A stretch of 64,000 nt of DNA from Nemopilema nomurai (GCA_003864495.1 ML133499.1:620001-684000); one strand, 5' to 3'; shown: positions 48,001-60,130, counted from the stretch's first letter. The notes: a model not told the origin generated them from the letters alone. Translations and numbers: made by a program.

Positions 48001-50661
48001 AGCAATCTCTTTTTTTCAAATGTTTTCTTCTCTCTCGCTTTGTTGGAGGTAATGAACTTACATTAAAGGAAATTATTATGTTTTGAGATTTAATAAACGA
48101 CTCAGCATATTAGCACCAACTTTGATATTACCCTTACCAAGAAACTAAAATGGAGGACTCAACACCATGGAGAAAGACACAATGATATGCATCGCAGAAA
48201 GACCAGTGAGAAGGAGCACAAAGCAAATGTCCCTTAATTCAGTAACCAATAATGGCTGAAGATTGTGGTGTAGAGAGAGGTCCATGTTTGTATTTCCCTA
48301 TTACGAAATACTGGTAATTTATAATGAAAGGCCTTTGTTTATTCCGTCGCGATTTCCCGTATACGCCCAAGATTCTTATTATCAGAGTGTGGGATTTAGT
48401 GACGCAATTAAATTGTGATAAACGTTTGACAAGAGATTCTTGGATATGTACATAATATCAAACAACTTTATACATATACATCGCTTCACCATGACTACTT
48501 TGAGGTAGAATCAAGGAAACAGGTCGACTTAATAATCATCTTGACCTCTTTTGAACTTGATGAATCTCCAGTTTTGCTATCGAGTAAACAAAGATAGAGC
48601 ACATTTGATTATAAGCCAAGAGTGGTGATTAATATCAAAATCTTGATCAGGTCATGTTGCATTCGCAAATCAAAGGTGTGTACAGTGTGATGATGTCACT
48701 AAAACCCCAAGCTATTCATTTTATGAAAGTGAAATTTTTTTACAACCTTTTCCCACCTTTTACTCTGCAATGCTTTTATTTCTAAATGATTTCATCCTTT
48801 CCTTAAGTTTCAGCTAAATTTATTGATGGGCCTATATTTCACCGTATTATTTTTAAAGAAACTTTCCGTGTCCATTTATTCTGTACGTTTATTCGTAATA
48901 TAAATGACGTGACATTTCTACGCCTCTATATTAGATATCATGCATTTTGCAATCACCAGGAAATGAACTACACCGAAACAAGCAGGGGTTTTCTTTATTC
49001 TATACACACAGATCCTTCCATTGCATTTGCCTCCACCAACTGAAACTTCGGAAACCAAAGGCGCAAAACTAGGCACTTCACTCTATTGATATTCAATCCA
49101 TTAAGTCTTCACCTACCATCCTACCAAAGAAGGCCCCTATCAATCAAATAAGAGATCTTTGCAGTTCAGGCCTGGATTCAATTTTCCGTGCGACTGTTAG
49201 GCTTTTACAAAGACGGGCCTCCTTTTGAATCTGCCCTACAAGCAAATGAGGCCACTCTTACTATGTTGCTAATACAAAGATTCTGCTTTACCTGCTAACG
49301 ACTCCCAAAGCTCCAGCACAGAAGCAAAGGAAAATTCCTAATAAAAGGCCCATCAATTATGCAATGCAGAAACTAACAAGGGGGGTAGTGGTTAATACGC
49401 TCTTAATTGATAAGTAAGGGGCCTGGTTGGTGCTACACTTGAAATTATTTGTCACAGTTTTGGCTTTTATAAACCTAATTTTAGCTTGTTTTGCTTTTCA
49501 CTTCGACCCCTAAAGAGTCATTTTGTGTAAGGGTTTTCTGCATGATTAAGGTGAATCAACTAATATCTACTGCTGCATTCTCATTAACGTTGGGTAAACA
49601 ATCGATACAAAAGCTTCTAGATACAGCTTGTGCAGTAATCTTTCCCGGTCACTTCTTGTAAAGCTACAATGCTTGCCTTAATTGTTGGAACACTAACGAC
49701 AATTCTTTGACTGGCGTTGATTCATCGACAGAGGAAGGTTTGTTATATTGGGGCTGATCTCACATTTTTAGGCCACCATACTTCCCAGCCTCCGCTATCC
49801 AATCACCTTCCCATATTGTTGCATACTGGCTGGCACCTGATCAAATACTGCTGTTCCTATAGCTCTTTTTGCAGAATAAGTGATAACTCTGAATGACAGT
49901 ATTCAAGTAGCACTTTACCAGCTATTATTAAAATCAAATATGACACGATTTACAGTGAACATTTGAGCATATTTCTAAGAGTAAAACAACAAGAACTAGT
50001 TAGAACATCGAATTCAAATTTACGTATGTAGCTCTACATTGTGATCAATATTTAATCAACTTTCTTTGAATAGAATTATGTTTAGGGCAGTGAGAAGCAA
50101 AAAAGGTCGACATTCATTTGAAACAATACCAATCTGAAATGAATTAAAAATTTCATTCAATAAATTTGATTTTTGTTCTTTTCCCGTTCCAGAATCGCAA
50201 TGCTGGATTCTGGCGACTGCTTAGGCCTTTTCGTTTACATTTGCTTCCTCGTTACCCCTCTCTAGCTATTGGTTTTGGAGATTTTTCTTTGTTTCTTCGT
50301 GGCCAAACTGATTATTTACCTGTGAATAGAAAGTCTACTTGAAACTACAATTTCCTTTACTTAAAAGAGACTTCATGAAATCCCAAAATGGCGAATACAA
50401 ATAGTACTTTTGAGATATGCCACTCTCTTCTTTAAGTTCTTCTTTAAGTTAATGTTCCCTCGAGCAGAGCAATATCTTGCGTAGTGCATTCTCGTCCTTT
50501 GTACAATGGTACTCTTTCCATATGTCCTTTAGCAATATTCTTTTAAATTGGTGTATTATTGTTCCTCTTTTTAAATATGGTTGTAGAATGTAGCCTTTAA
50601 ACACCAAAGTTATTACTGTAATTATCTAGCAGTCATTGAAAGTATAAAGTATAATCAATGA
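45017..50661. other. Gene desert, part 3
   Basis: No supported gene was found. Short frames such as 47424-47747 lack splice support and recognisable motifs. The left end of a TA-flanked MITE copy begins at 49667. Confidence 0.45.
49667..49730. mobile_element. Left end of a TA-flanked MITE copy
   Basis: TA is followed by CAATGCTTGCCTTAATTGTT and then GGAACACTAACGACAATTCTTTG. It is nearly the same as the first 60 bases of the copy at 35505. The right end was not found, so the copy is truncated or diverged. Confidence 0.6.
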
Positions 50662-50820
50662 AATTATAACCAATCATGCGCTCTTCTTATCACCCTCTAA
50701 TGTTTTCGATCTGCAACTAGCTATTTGTTGTGTCAGCTTTTGATTATTTTCTGACGTTTGCATACTCTGTGGAGTGTCGGACAAAACGTATTTTAAGTAT
50801 GCAAAAACTAGCTCCGCTTT
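50662..50820 (+). repeat. Dispersed repeat copy A
   Basis: This segment (AATTATAACCAATCATGCGC ... CTGACGTTTGCATACTC ... AAGTATGCAAAAACTAG) matches the reverse complement of 55673-55829 along about 160 bases with roughly four in five bases identical by eye. No terminal inverted repeats or coding frame were seen, so it is an unclassified interspersed repeat. Confidence 0.7.
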
Positions 50821-52008
50821 TTCTCGTTATTGTGAAGTTTTGTAATGTAAATATAAAATCAAAGCTTGGGTTTCGAGCGCCGATTATTACTTTGTGCATT
50901 AAACTTAAATAAGTCTAACGGCACCCTTTTGTAGCAGCCTCGTTGAAGTGGCAATTTAAATACTTAGCTTGCGCATCTTTTGAGCCCCGTTGGGTGAACT
51001 GGTACCAGCAAATCACATATTCAACTCCTTAATGAAGTTGAGTTTGATATTTGCAGTAATGAACAATTGCAAAGGCAATCGGTAAATGTTTTTCGCCATC
51101 CTGTAATATCACAAGGATCATTACAAACGTTTTGGCTTTGGTCTTTGGTTGTCATGTAGCTCGTCTCACGGTCTGCTAATTGCTGCAAAACAATTCAAAC
51201 ACCTCACAAAATGGATTATGCTGCATGTGTTCCTGTATAAAGCGAAGTGGTGTCAAGAAGGGAGGGGGCTTTAGGGGAAGGTTGCGTAAAATAGTCCTTA
51301 AAATTTCTTGCTCTTTACCTTCAAATATGATTTTTAGTAATTATGGCCCCTAGTGTTGTTTGAAGTAAATCTCTAATTTGCGTCTTAAATTAATCCCCAG
51401 GGTAAGCTTGTTTGACTTTCTAATCAAAACATTACAAGAGGAAGGAGTTGGTAGCACTTTAAAGGTCGAAATTTATTCTTGCAACACTCAGCACAAAAGT
51501 ATAGCCCTGGGCCTACCAGACAGGCAGAAGCAAAGGATGGCGTAAATTGCATTCGGATGAGACAGTGGATAAGGCAAAAATAGCAGACTTTAGATACAAA
51601 AGGGGCATGCAATTGGGGAATAGCAAGGGCACAATATGAGTAGAAAGGGGGGTGTACAAGATTCCCCTAGCCCCCCGTTCTCCACGTTTCTACAGGCAAA
51701 ATATCTTGACACCAATCAAGCTTTCGCCTCGAATGTTCTCAAGCGCTGCCTTTCTCTCAAGCATGATCTCGTGGGGATATTTATCAAAAGAAAGCATTTG
51801 AACATACACGTTGAGTAAAACTCCCCGGCAATAAGTAAGAAAACAAAGTCTAATTAATATTAGTTCTGATTATAATAGAAGGCATTCAATTTGGCTAGTT
51901 GCTAAGTAAATGAATGCACAGTTAAATACTGAACAGACCAACAGGAAGGCATGCTGGGTGGTTGTTTTAGGCATCTCTTCATTGTCATCTTATCTCATCA
52001 TCTTTCAG
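50821..52008. other. Non-coding stretch between repeat copy A and an exon-like segment
   Basis: Nothing beyond short, unsupported frames was seen here. Confidence 0.4.
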
Positions 52009-52149
52009 CTGCGATTTCGCCTTGCAGATACAAAACAACGTCGAAATGCGATACAGATCTTGCAAGCATTATAGCGCCGGTTTCATTGGCAAACGTTTGT
52101 GTAAATGAAGCACGAGGAAGTTTAACGAAAGTAACACCTTTAATCTCTG
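52009..52149 (+). CDS. Isolated exon-like segment, symmetric phase 1-1
   Basis: A good acceptor (CATCATCTTTCAG) and a consensus donor (CTCTG/GTAAGT) bound 141 bases with an open frame of 47 codons in phase 1-1. The peptide includes SIIAPVSLANVCVNEARGSL and three cysteines. Phase 1-1 exons with spaced cysteines are typical of extracellular modules, so this may be one exon of a secreted or membrane protein. No partner exons were recognised nearby. It could also be a chance open frame. Confidence 0.3.
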
Positions 52150-53478
52150 GTAAGTTCAACATTTGACAATTCCAGCGAATTTTATTAAGCTGGTAAGTTT
52201 TGCATGAACTAGGGTAGCTTCATTTGATCGGCTAGCGTTGTTTTAATTCTTGCATGCGTGTTTAGTCCGGCCATCTTATTTAATAACAGGTTTTTCGTCG
52301 AACTAAAAGCGCAAACAATAGTTTGCATTTACTTTAATAGGCCTGTAAACTTGGGGTTTCCCCCTCTTTTTCAACTGTTTGTTGGCATCTTAATGCAGTT
52401 AGGTGCATACCAGGAGATGCAAACACAAGTCAGCCACCATGAAAAGGATTGTACAAAGACAGTGCATTGATTGATAGAAAATTCAAAGCAAGGGTCTGCC
52501 AATAAAACTTTTCTACAGAAGAGAAACGTTTTTACTGTTATGAAATGGCGAATTAAAGCAAGTAACTCTGTTTTACGTGAATAAACCTGTGAAAAATCTG
52601 AAAGATAGCGGTTAAAGATAGAGTTATTCTTGTGTGTAATCGAATACCATCTCTTTATTGAACAATGAGAGCTATATAAATCTGCAATGTTTCAAAATAT
52701 TTTGAAAATTTTCAAATTTTCATTTACAAAAGCAGCAATCAGACTCTTGGGAATTGTTCTGACTACTCAACTGCGCAGGCGATAACAGCGTAATTTTCGA
52801 AATTTTTGTAATAATCTCGAAGTCCTTTGTCCATCTAGAGTATTCGCTTTGAATTCCAACGAAATAGTACAAGTCGAGATGATAAACAATATTTCAATAA
52901 TGAATAGAAAACATTGCCTTTTAGCTATGCCAATTGAGTTCAAAAGTCAAAACAAAATGTCGCCTTGAAAGAAATAGGTGATGCCTTAATAAAATTAAGA
53001 AAGTTTAGAGATTGCTGAAAAAGAAAATTAATGCAGTTGGAATTTTAAGTAGCAAATGAAAGAATTTTCCCAAAGAAATTTCCTAAGCACAAGGAAAGGT
53101 CTATGATTAGACAAGAGGCGTGCAAATAGAATTATACTCGTCGTAGTTCGAATTTAGGCCCATCCACTGATTCATTTTCTAAAATGCCCCCACATTTGGG
53201 TCCATTAGTATAAGATGCATACTTTCTGGTTTTTAAAATCCAAGGCAAAGATTTTTTAATGCTAGCAAAGATTCCTTTCGGCAAAGATTCAGGAGGGCAT
53301 TTTATGGTACGACGGTTTTTGCATGCTGGAAGATTAAAAATGAGAAATATACTTTCATAAAACATCATTTCAACAGAGGAGTGCTAATTCATATGTTCAA
53401 GGCTATGTGCTTTCTTTTTCCCAAAAATCCATATTAACATGTTTAAAACATCTTCATTATTCAATCTGTAAAGTATAA
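52150..53478. other. Non-coding stretch between an exon-like segment and the Harbinger element
   Basis: No coding exon or repeat structure was recognised in these 1.3 kb. Confidence 0.4.
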
Positions 53479-54223
53479 AGTCTGGTTTTCATATAACGTA
53501 TGTCGACGTATTTCATCGCAATGCAGGGTTGACAATTTTTACGACATATGAAAACTGCAAAAGGTATTTCATCTAAATTCGTCGTAATTACGGAAAAAGC
53601 GTTATACGTTCACGCGTCTACATTAAAATGTGGTCTTTGGATACAAATATGGCGCGTTATCTTGAATTATTTAGTGGCATATAAGACAAGGGCCTAAAAG
53701 AAACAGGAAAATCACATACTATGTCAGGCGAAATAAATCATAGGTTAATGCTGCAGCAAAATTTGATAGCCATTATAACCATTTTGAGAAAGAAGAAACA
53801 ATTGCCTACCCGGAAATATTGGGAGAAGAGATTTTTGATTCGGAAAATTTACCAAGAACGCAAATGGTCTGGCCACTTTCAAGCACTCATTTATGAACTG
53901 AGGATATATGATAGAATATTTTTGATTTCCCGCTTGTCTGCCATGTTGGAATCAAGGTGTGCATTTTTCAGATCGAGAGCTACTCCGTTAAAACGAAATT
54001 AGGCTATCGTATTTCAACGTATTTCGTCGTATTTTGTCGGGAGAAACACAATCTTTTTATTTCTTCCGATGAATTACGTTGAGTTACGTTCTATTAGGAT
54101 TATTTACGTTAGACGGTTTTCATAGAATTTGGTCGGTTTTCTTAAAACGGAAGTAATCTTAATTGATCGTAGACACTGAATTGCGATGAAATACGTCGAA
54201 ATACGTTATATGAAAACCAGCCT
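53479..54223 (+). mobile_element. PIF/Harbinger-type DNA transposon, internally deleted
   Basis: Inverted repeats of about 45 bp bound this 745-bp element. The left end reads AGTCTGGTTTTCATATAACG and the right end, reverse-complemented, reads AGGCTGGTTTTCATATAACG. Both continue through GTCGACGTATTTCATC-like sequence. TAA lies on both sides (53476-53478 and 54224-54226), matching the TWA target duplication of PIF/Harbinger elements. The interior carries a truncated transposase-like frame. It is probably non-autonomous. Confidence 0.85.
53721..54002 (+). pseudogene. Truncated HARBI1/ALP1-like transposase, N-terminal part only
   Basis: The 93-codon frame lies inside the Harbinger element. It has the N-terminal pattern of this transposase family: TRKYWEKRF, then YQERKWSGHFQALIYELR and a following YDRIF, resembling W..P....R...G.F..L..ELR. 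The DDE nuclease core that should follow is absent. The frame ends at a stop shortly after ATPLKRN, consistent with an internal deletion. Family assignment rests on pattern recognition only. Confidence 0.6.
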
Positions 54224-54226
54224 TAA

Positions 54227-55672
54227 CTAAAACTGTGAATAAGAATCTTAACAAACGGAAAACTAAAGTTTACTGCTGCAAAAAACAACATTAACAGATC
54301 TTTATCTTAAGCAAAAGATCAGTTAGGTGGCCTATTTAAAGCCTGAAAATATACATACATGCAACAATAACATACTTTTTGTCACGTCTATTTTGATTAA
54401 ATTTCGGCTTTTTTCTTTTATGCAAACAGAATGTAAGCATAAAGGAATCATTTTCTCTTTGCGGCAAGAGATATCTACAAAATAATTATATTTTACAATT
54501 ACTTTTTCTATGGATTTTCCTAGAAGTGTGTTGCTGGATTTGTTTTAACAGTGTTAGCAAACATCGTCTTGAAAGCCCTTGCTGTCTTTGTGGGATTAAG
54601 GCAAGATAAATAGCCAATACACCACCTGATTGTGTAATCGTTATTTGCCTTCCAAGAGAAATGGTAATCACTTCGGTTAGCCTTGCAATGACTTGAAGGA
54701 AAAACCACTTTAATTATTAGAAGAATGACGCACAGAAATTACTTCTAAAGATTCGCAGCTATTCACAACCTTAAATAAACACGCAGAAAGACTAAGGACC
54801 TCGCAGAGTATTAACACATGATGGCCTCTTGACCTCAACATAAGCAGAGAGATAATAGTCACAAATAATCGTCAGCAGATGCGTTCAAGAAGATGCTTCA
54901 GACAGTGCACTAAAGGTATCGCCTAACTTTTCTCGGTCCTGAGATACAATTTCTATCAACCTATTCAAGATTGCGCAGTACACGCTTTTTTATAAGGAAC
55001 CACTTTATAATGAAACTACTTGTTGTAGGCCGAAATATATAAAGAACTTATACTACTAAACACGAAATCCCTAAGAAACTTTTCGATTTGAAAATTCTGT
55101 ATAACTGTAAGCATCAAGAACTAAAAAGCCCGTTTCATTCATTTGCGACCAATACTCCCATAGATTGTTTGCTATTCGTGTGTCAAGTGCTTCGTTGAGT
55201 ACTTTCCGCATATGCTGTCTCGCCCCTCTCTCTATTACGTGCTAAGGCTTATTGATGTGCAGTGGAAATTAAGGAACTTTTAAGGAACTTTTGGTAGTAA
55301 AATCTGATGACTTGAGGTCCACGAATTAGGAACTTTTGGAACTAGGCCTTGAGGTAAGTTTCTTAAAAAATTCTACGCTACGCTAATATTCGCTATTTTG
55401 AGAAACCTAGGCATTTTTCACTAGCTATTCGATTCGTTTTGGAAGATAACAAACAAATCTCATCACAGAACGACCAAAACGTTTTGGTACAATGAAAGCC
55501 TGCGCCCATTCAGTACCCCCAAGAACAGCGGCATGCTAAAAAGTCAGTGGGATCTCACAATCATAAAATAGCCACGTATTCTTTGGTCGAGCAATACATT
55601 ATCATTATTATGCATTTCCAGCAGATTTCTTGTAGTATCGAATACCTTGTTCTAGGCCTATTTGCCCCGACT
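54227..55672. other. Non-coding stretch between the Harbinger element and repeat copy B
   Basis: No gene was recognised. Short local direct repeats (GGAACTTTT twice near 55270) are the only feature noted. Confidence 0.4.
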
Positions 55673-55829
55673 CAAAGCAGAACTATTTTTTGCATACTTG
55701 AAGTACGTTTTCGTCCGACACTCCTCATAGTATGCAAGCGTCGGATAATAACCAGTTGACAGAATAAATAGCCAGTTTTGGATCGAAAACTCTAGAGGGT
55801 GATAAAAAGAGCGCATGATTGGTTATAAT
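55673..55829 (-). repeat. Dispersed repeat copy B
   Basis: In reverse complement this segment aligns with copy A at 50662-50820, sharing CCAATCATGCGCTCTT, ATCACCCTCTA, GTTTTCGATC, GAGTGTCGGAC and AAGTATGCAAAAA. The two copies are inverted relative to each other, 5 kb apart. Confidence 0.7.
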
Positions 55830-57520
55830 AGTCCGACGTTTGCATACAGTCCCCGCTGCTCACCCTAGCTACGTCATTGAGAGTGCTTTAGGTACAGCAT
55901 TGTTACATCTAATAAAAGCTTGTTTTCATTGGTTAATGGACTTTTAATGGATTAATTGTAAAATTTAATGGACTGATTCATAACACTTGGCTAATTGTTT
56001 ATATAAGTGAATCACTTTCGCAACATATTTTGTTATGTTTACATTAATCCATTAAGCTAAATAAAAGAAACTTAAAAGTCTCATTTGGGAGTTGCTGACC
56101 CCCATTGTCCCCTTGTTGGGGCATACATGCATCATTCACCCAAGTGAGGAAGCTAATATTTTCATTAGAAAGGCGTTAACCAATACAACAGGACTCAACA
56201 GCATATGTGACTATAACACGCAACTGAGATATCACGAAATAAAACACACACGAAAGTCAACTGTTACAATGCTTGATAAATCTCTTTTCGTAATTTTTGG
56301 GATACATAAACAGTATATGCTATTAGCCACAAAACATCATCTTTATGCCTCAGCCAGGTCGTCTTGAAGGGGACGGATGCTTTTTGAATTAAACTTGATT
56401 TGATTCGAAGTGATTGAATCGAAATATTTCAGTAAACTCGTGTCTGTCTTCTTTGATGTAATTTACACTCGAAAGAAATTCATTTGCCGTTGGTTGGGAA
56501 CAGATTACGTGATCAATTACACTTTCATGCCTTACTAACCCAAAACGGATCACCATCACATAAGATTACCTCATTGAATATTCAGAGAGAGAACGTTTGA
56601 GTCAAAGCCGGGATTTTCTGAGTCCTTTTGCAGAAAGGAAAGCCCCATGCGTCAGGTTTCTTTCGAGAGATTCTTTCATTTCAAGTCCGTGTTGATATTA
56701 GTTTGAGGAATAAACAGTGAAATTTAGGCCTATATTGCATATCATGAAATCAGTCAATCAACTTGTTAGGGTTCTTTTTGAGTTACAAGAATTGAAATCG
56801 CTCCTTGGCTAAACAGGAATCACAGTAGAACACGTGTTTAAGACTGGCCTAGCTCTCGTCATTTCACGCATGCGCAAGAACTTTGTCTCCATAGCAGCCT
56901 TTCCTTTATCAATGCCGAATGGAAGTTATATGTTTTGAAGGGGATAAAACTGCTAACCTGGACGCGAGTTGGTGGTGCTACTTCTGGCCTTGTACAAGGA
57001 ATCATTCGAAACCAATTCAACCGAGAAAGATCCAGAAGACGTTCCTCTAGCTGTAATTTTTAAAATTCAAGCCTTCCTCGTTGCCAACTCAAAACAAAAA
57101 TCTCTTTCATTGTTTATAATGTAAATTACTTATAAGCCTTCTTCAAATATGACATCAACAGGCAACCTTTTCCTCCCGCTCCTAGCCGTGGAACCACCAA
57201 CTTTTCAGGACCTACGTTCAACAAACACGGATAGACTCCGGTCAGAGTTCGCTTAATGACATACCCCTTTTAGGACAGATGTAACGTCAGCTTTGTCACT
57301 AAAAATTTCAGTTCCAACCTGTGGGGCAACTAGTGAAGGTCATCCGTCTATTTCGCGATACGTTATCTCCCAAATCCCCTATACAGCTACGAAATAGTTA
57401 TATTACGTCGAGATTAATGGATTAAACATCGCTTTGTTCTGCCTCAGATAAATTAAACTCAAAACAAAGACGCAAATCCTGGTGTCAACGATTTTTTTAT
57501 ATAATTATCCTTCTTGACAG
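55830..57520. other. Non-coding stretch downstream of repeat copy B
   Basis: No coding exon was recognised. The stretch at about 56820-57060 is somewhat less AT-rich and holds ATGCGCAAGAAC but shows no coding chain. Confidence 0.4.
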
Positions 57521-57599
57521 TCACTTCTTCTGGTCGCTCTCGACGTTCAGATCGCTCAGTCATCTTCGCTGCAGCTCGTGAGATGTCCTCCAAATCCAG
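57521..57599 (+). CDS. Short exon-like segment with good splice sites
   Basis: The acceptor CCTTCTTGACAG and donor AATCCAG/GTATGT bound 79 bases. One open frame gives TSSGRSRRSDRSVIFAAARE and MSSKSR, a basic Ser/Arg-rich peptide. Neighbouring exons were not found, so the gene and frame remain undefined. Confidence 0.25.
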
Positions 57600-59371
57600 G
57601 TATGTAGTTTTGGTACATTTTAACTTCGTTTACTTGCGACATACATTGGCACTAACCATACTGAATCCATTCCTTTCCATACTGAATCTCTATTTCACTG
57701 AGTCGAAACATAACTCCGACAACTTCCTCGAATGCTGATCAAATACCAAAATTGTGGTAATGAGAACGGGCTTCTATGAAATGCCAACAGCGGTTTGTTA
57801 TTACGGCAGAACTGTAAAACTGCAGATATTTGGAGCCAAGAATTCTGAACCGCGCAATAAAACAATGACGGCATTAAGGCTCAAAGCCAGTGTCTACTTT
57901 CCACGGCTGTAAGGGGTGGCGTGAGGGGGGTGTTTGAGGGGGCTATTTGCTTATTATTATTAAAAAACCAATGTTTCTTTCTATGACTTAATTATTTCCC
58001 TACTTGACTGTCATGTGTAGTCTTACTGGCTTTTTATCTGTTCAATTTTCTCTAACGCGCCCAATGTGTTTATTGCCAAATTAACAGCACTCAGTGAGCA
58101 CTTTGCCCCCCCCCCTCCCCCCATTCTGTCCTACATTTAAACTGCCAGTGCTAATGGATCTCCAATCAGAGAAATTTTTTCAGAGCACTTATTTTCACGG
58201 TGCTAGACAAAAGCAGACAGCTTTTCCACTCTATGAGTCCATTTTATAGATATATCATGAAATTTCTGATAAGCAATCTCCCCATTTTACTCTAAATAGA
58301 GAAATGCAATAAAACTATATTCGATTATTTTCGCCACAAACCCAGCTTTCTTCCCACGTGAAAGTTGATAATTTCTTTTGTAACAGACATCTTTTGTTGC
58401 TACCGGGATTTGCTTCATGAGCTGTTAAGGCCCATGCCGGTCACATCGAATTTCATCATCGGGTGGTGACGTATCTGTTTGTCAATGTATATGTAAACCC
58501 AATACACCCCCCCCCCTCCCCCTCTCCGACAATTATGTGTAAATTTGAGTACTGATTGTCAAAACGAGAAAGAGGAACCAGCGAGTATTAACAAGCCTAC
58601 ATCTTCAATCTTGCACTGAAAGGTACACAAGCCAATCGGCCTATCGCTAGTTCTCACGCGGCAGAACAAAAACAAAAACAGCAGCAACAACAATAACAAC
58701 AACAAAACAGCAACAACAACAGTAATATTTTTCATTTTTAGAGCTCATTTAGGGCATATTTACTTGATTCACTTTCTCTCCAACATAGTTTTCCTGAGGC
58801 CTGTCCAGTTAATGATGACAGCGTCTTCCACCCCTTAATCGGAGAAAAACTTTGCCCTCTCACCCAAGTTTGAAGTGGAGATATTTCTGTGTTGAATACA
58901 GTTTTGCTGCATTTTGCACATTTGATAGAATGAAGAAATTCAGTAACAGGCATTTAATAAGTAATTGGCGCAATGACCGGTAGTTGCCGAAATTCATTTT
59001 TATTGTCAACTTTGAAGTTTCTTACCAGCAGATCATTTACCTTCCTTCTTATTTTTGATAAAACTGACAACTGACTTACTTACTTTATTAAAAGATGCTA
59101 AGGAATAAGAGCTTTGCACTAGAACGTGCTCTGCTTACTAAGCACTTTGTGTGACCTAAAAGCTAGGAGGACCAACCACCAAGCATGAATTTAAACTTTT
59201 ACTTCAGTTTATAGTAAAGTCCAAGAATATCGTTATCATGAAGTTGGAAAGCTGTTAGAACTTCTCAGAATGAGAGGACATTGTTACGTTGCCAACAATG
59301 AGTTTTTAAATTTCTACGAAAGAGCATCGATTTTACAAGGTCTTTCTGCGAAAGGTCTTTTTAAAACCTAC
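57600..59371. other. Non-coding stretch with C tracts and a CAA-rich microsatellite
   Basis: It contains C-rich tracts at about 58106-58122 and 58507-58522 and a CAA/AAC-rich microsatellite at about 58663-58722. A 71-codon minus-strand frame (58953-58738, with a CAKC pair) has no proven link to the exons upstream of it. Confidence 0.45.
58663..58722. repeat. CAA/AAC-rich microsatellite
   Basis: About 60 bases are built of AACAAA, CAGCAACAA and AACAACAAC words with interruptions. Confidence 0.75.
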
Positions 59372-59904
59372 CTCAATTTCATCAGTGTTAAGTTGCTGCT
59401 CTGTAGCCAATATTCGCTCTACCATAATATATGAACCTATTTTTAGCAAGGCATTCAGCACAGAAACGTCGCCAATAACTGCTTTGATATAAGCTTTTTC
59501 TTTGTTACTAACCCAGATTGTCAGAGGAGACTTGCTGGAAGAGCCTTTGCGCAATCTAATCTTCTGTGAGAAATGTCCAGCATTATCGTATTGCATCCTT
59601 ACGGAGACTTCAAAAGCGATGCCTCATGATTCAAGACAACGCAAATCCGACAGCTTTTAGTCATATTACAAGACCACTACCTTTCCAATCTAGGTAACCT
59701 TAACCAGTAACCTTACACTAACAGGAGTCGTTTTCAGGCACTTCAAAAGAGACCTCTGAATGGGTTGTGTCATAGGCGACTTTATGAGCCACGCCTTCAA
59801 CAAGTCTACAACATCGATGCAGCTCAAAGCATTCAATTTAGGCCCATGACACAATTCTACGAGGCTTTTACCAGAACAATGTATACGCTGGCGAATTACT
59901 GAAC
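59372..59904 (-). CDS. Two exon-like segments of an unidentified minus-strand gene (partial)
   Basis: Upstream segment: acceptor GGTCTTTTTAG, exon 59904-59717, donor AGT/GTAAGG, phase 1 in and 0 out, encoding VIRQRIHCSGKSLVELCHG and LSCIDVVDLLKAWLIK. A slightly later donor (GTAAG/GTTACT, near 59712) is also possible. Downstream segment: ends at 59372 with donor GAG/GTAGGT and encodes AGHFSQKIRLRKG, SPLTIWVSNKEKAYI and VIGDVSVLNALLKIG. Its acceptor is unresolved. The two frames read like conserved protein rather than noise, and joining at the later donor would give one continuous frame. No family was recognised. Other exons presumably lie on either side. The gene points away from the GPCR that starts at 60300. 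Confidence 0.4.
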
Positions 59905-60001
59905 CTAAAAAGACCAAGCTATTCCTTAGAGGTAAAACTTAACCTGTGAGCGTAACTGTTTCGACAGAGTCAGGAAAACATTACTGTCGAAAAGCCACTG
60001 A

Positions 60002-60130
60002 CCGGAGGAAGGTCGACGAAAAACAATCTCCTATTTAGAATAAGGAAACTTCTATTTAACACCCAAGCTACGTCCACTTTCAATTGTTTTGTGAGGTTTG
60101 CCTGTTTTTGTCCGGAGGAAGGTCAACAAA
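60002..60130. repeat. Direct repeat pair upstream of the GPCR
   Basis: CCGGAGGAAGGTCGACGAA (60002-60020) recurs as CCGGAGGAAGGTCAACAAA at 60112-60130 with two differences, 110 bp apart and 170-300 bp before the GPCR start codon. Confidence 0.7.

Noticed and set aside
58738..58953. 71-codon minus-strand frame with CAKC, considered as a downstream exon of the 59.4-59.9 kb gene
   Set aside because: The only usable acceptor inside it requires phase 2, while the upstream exon ends in phase 0, and no family supports it.
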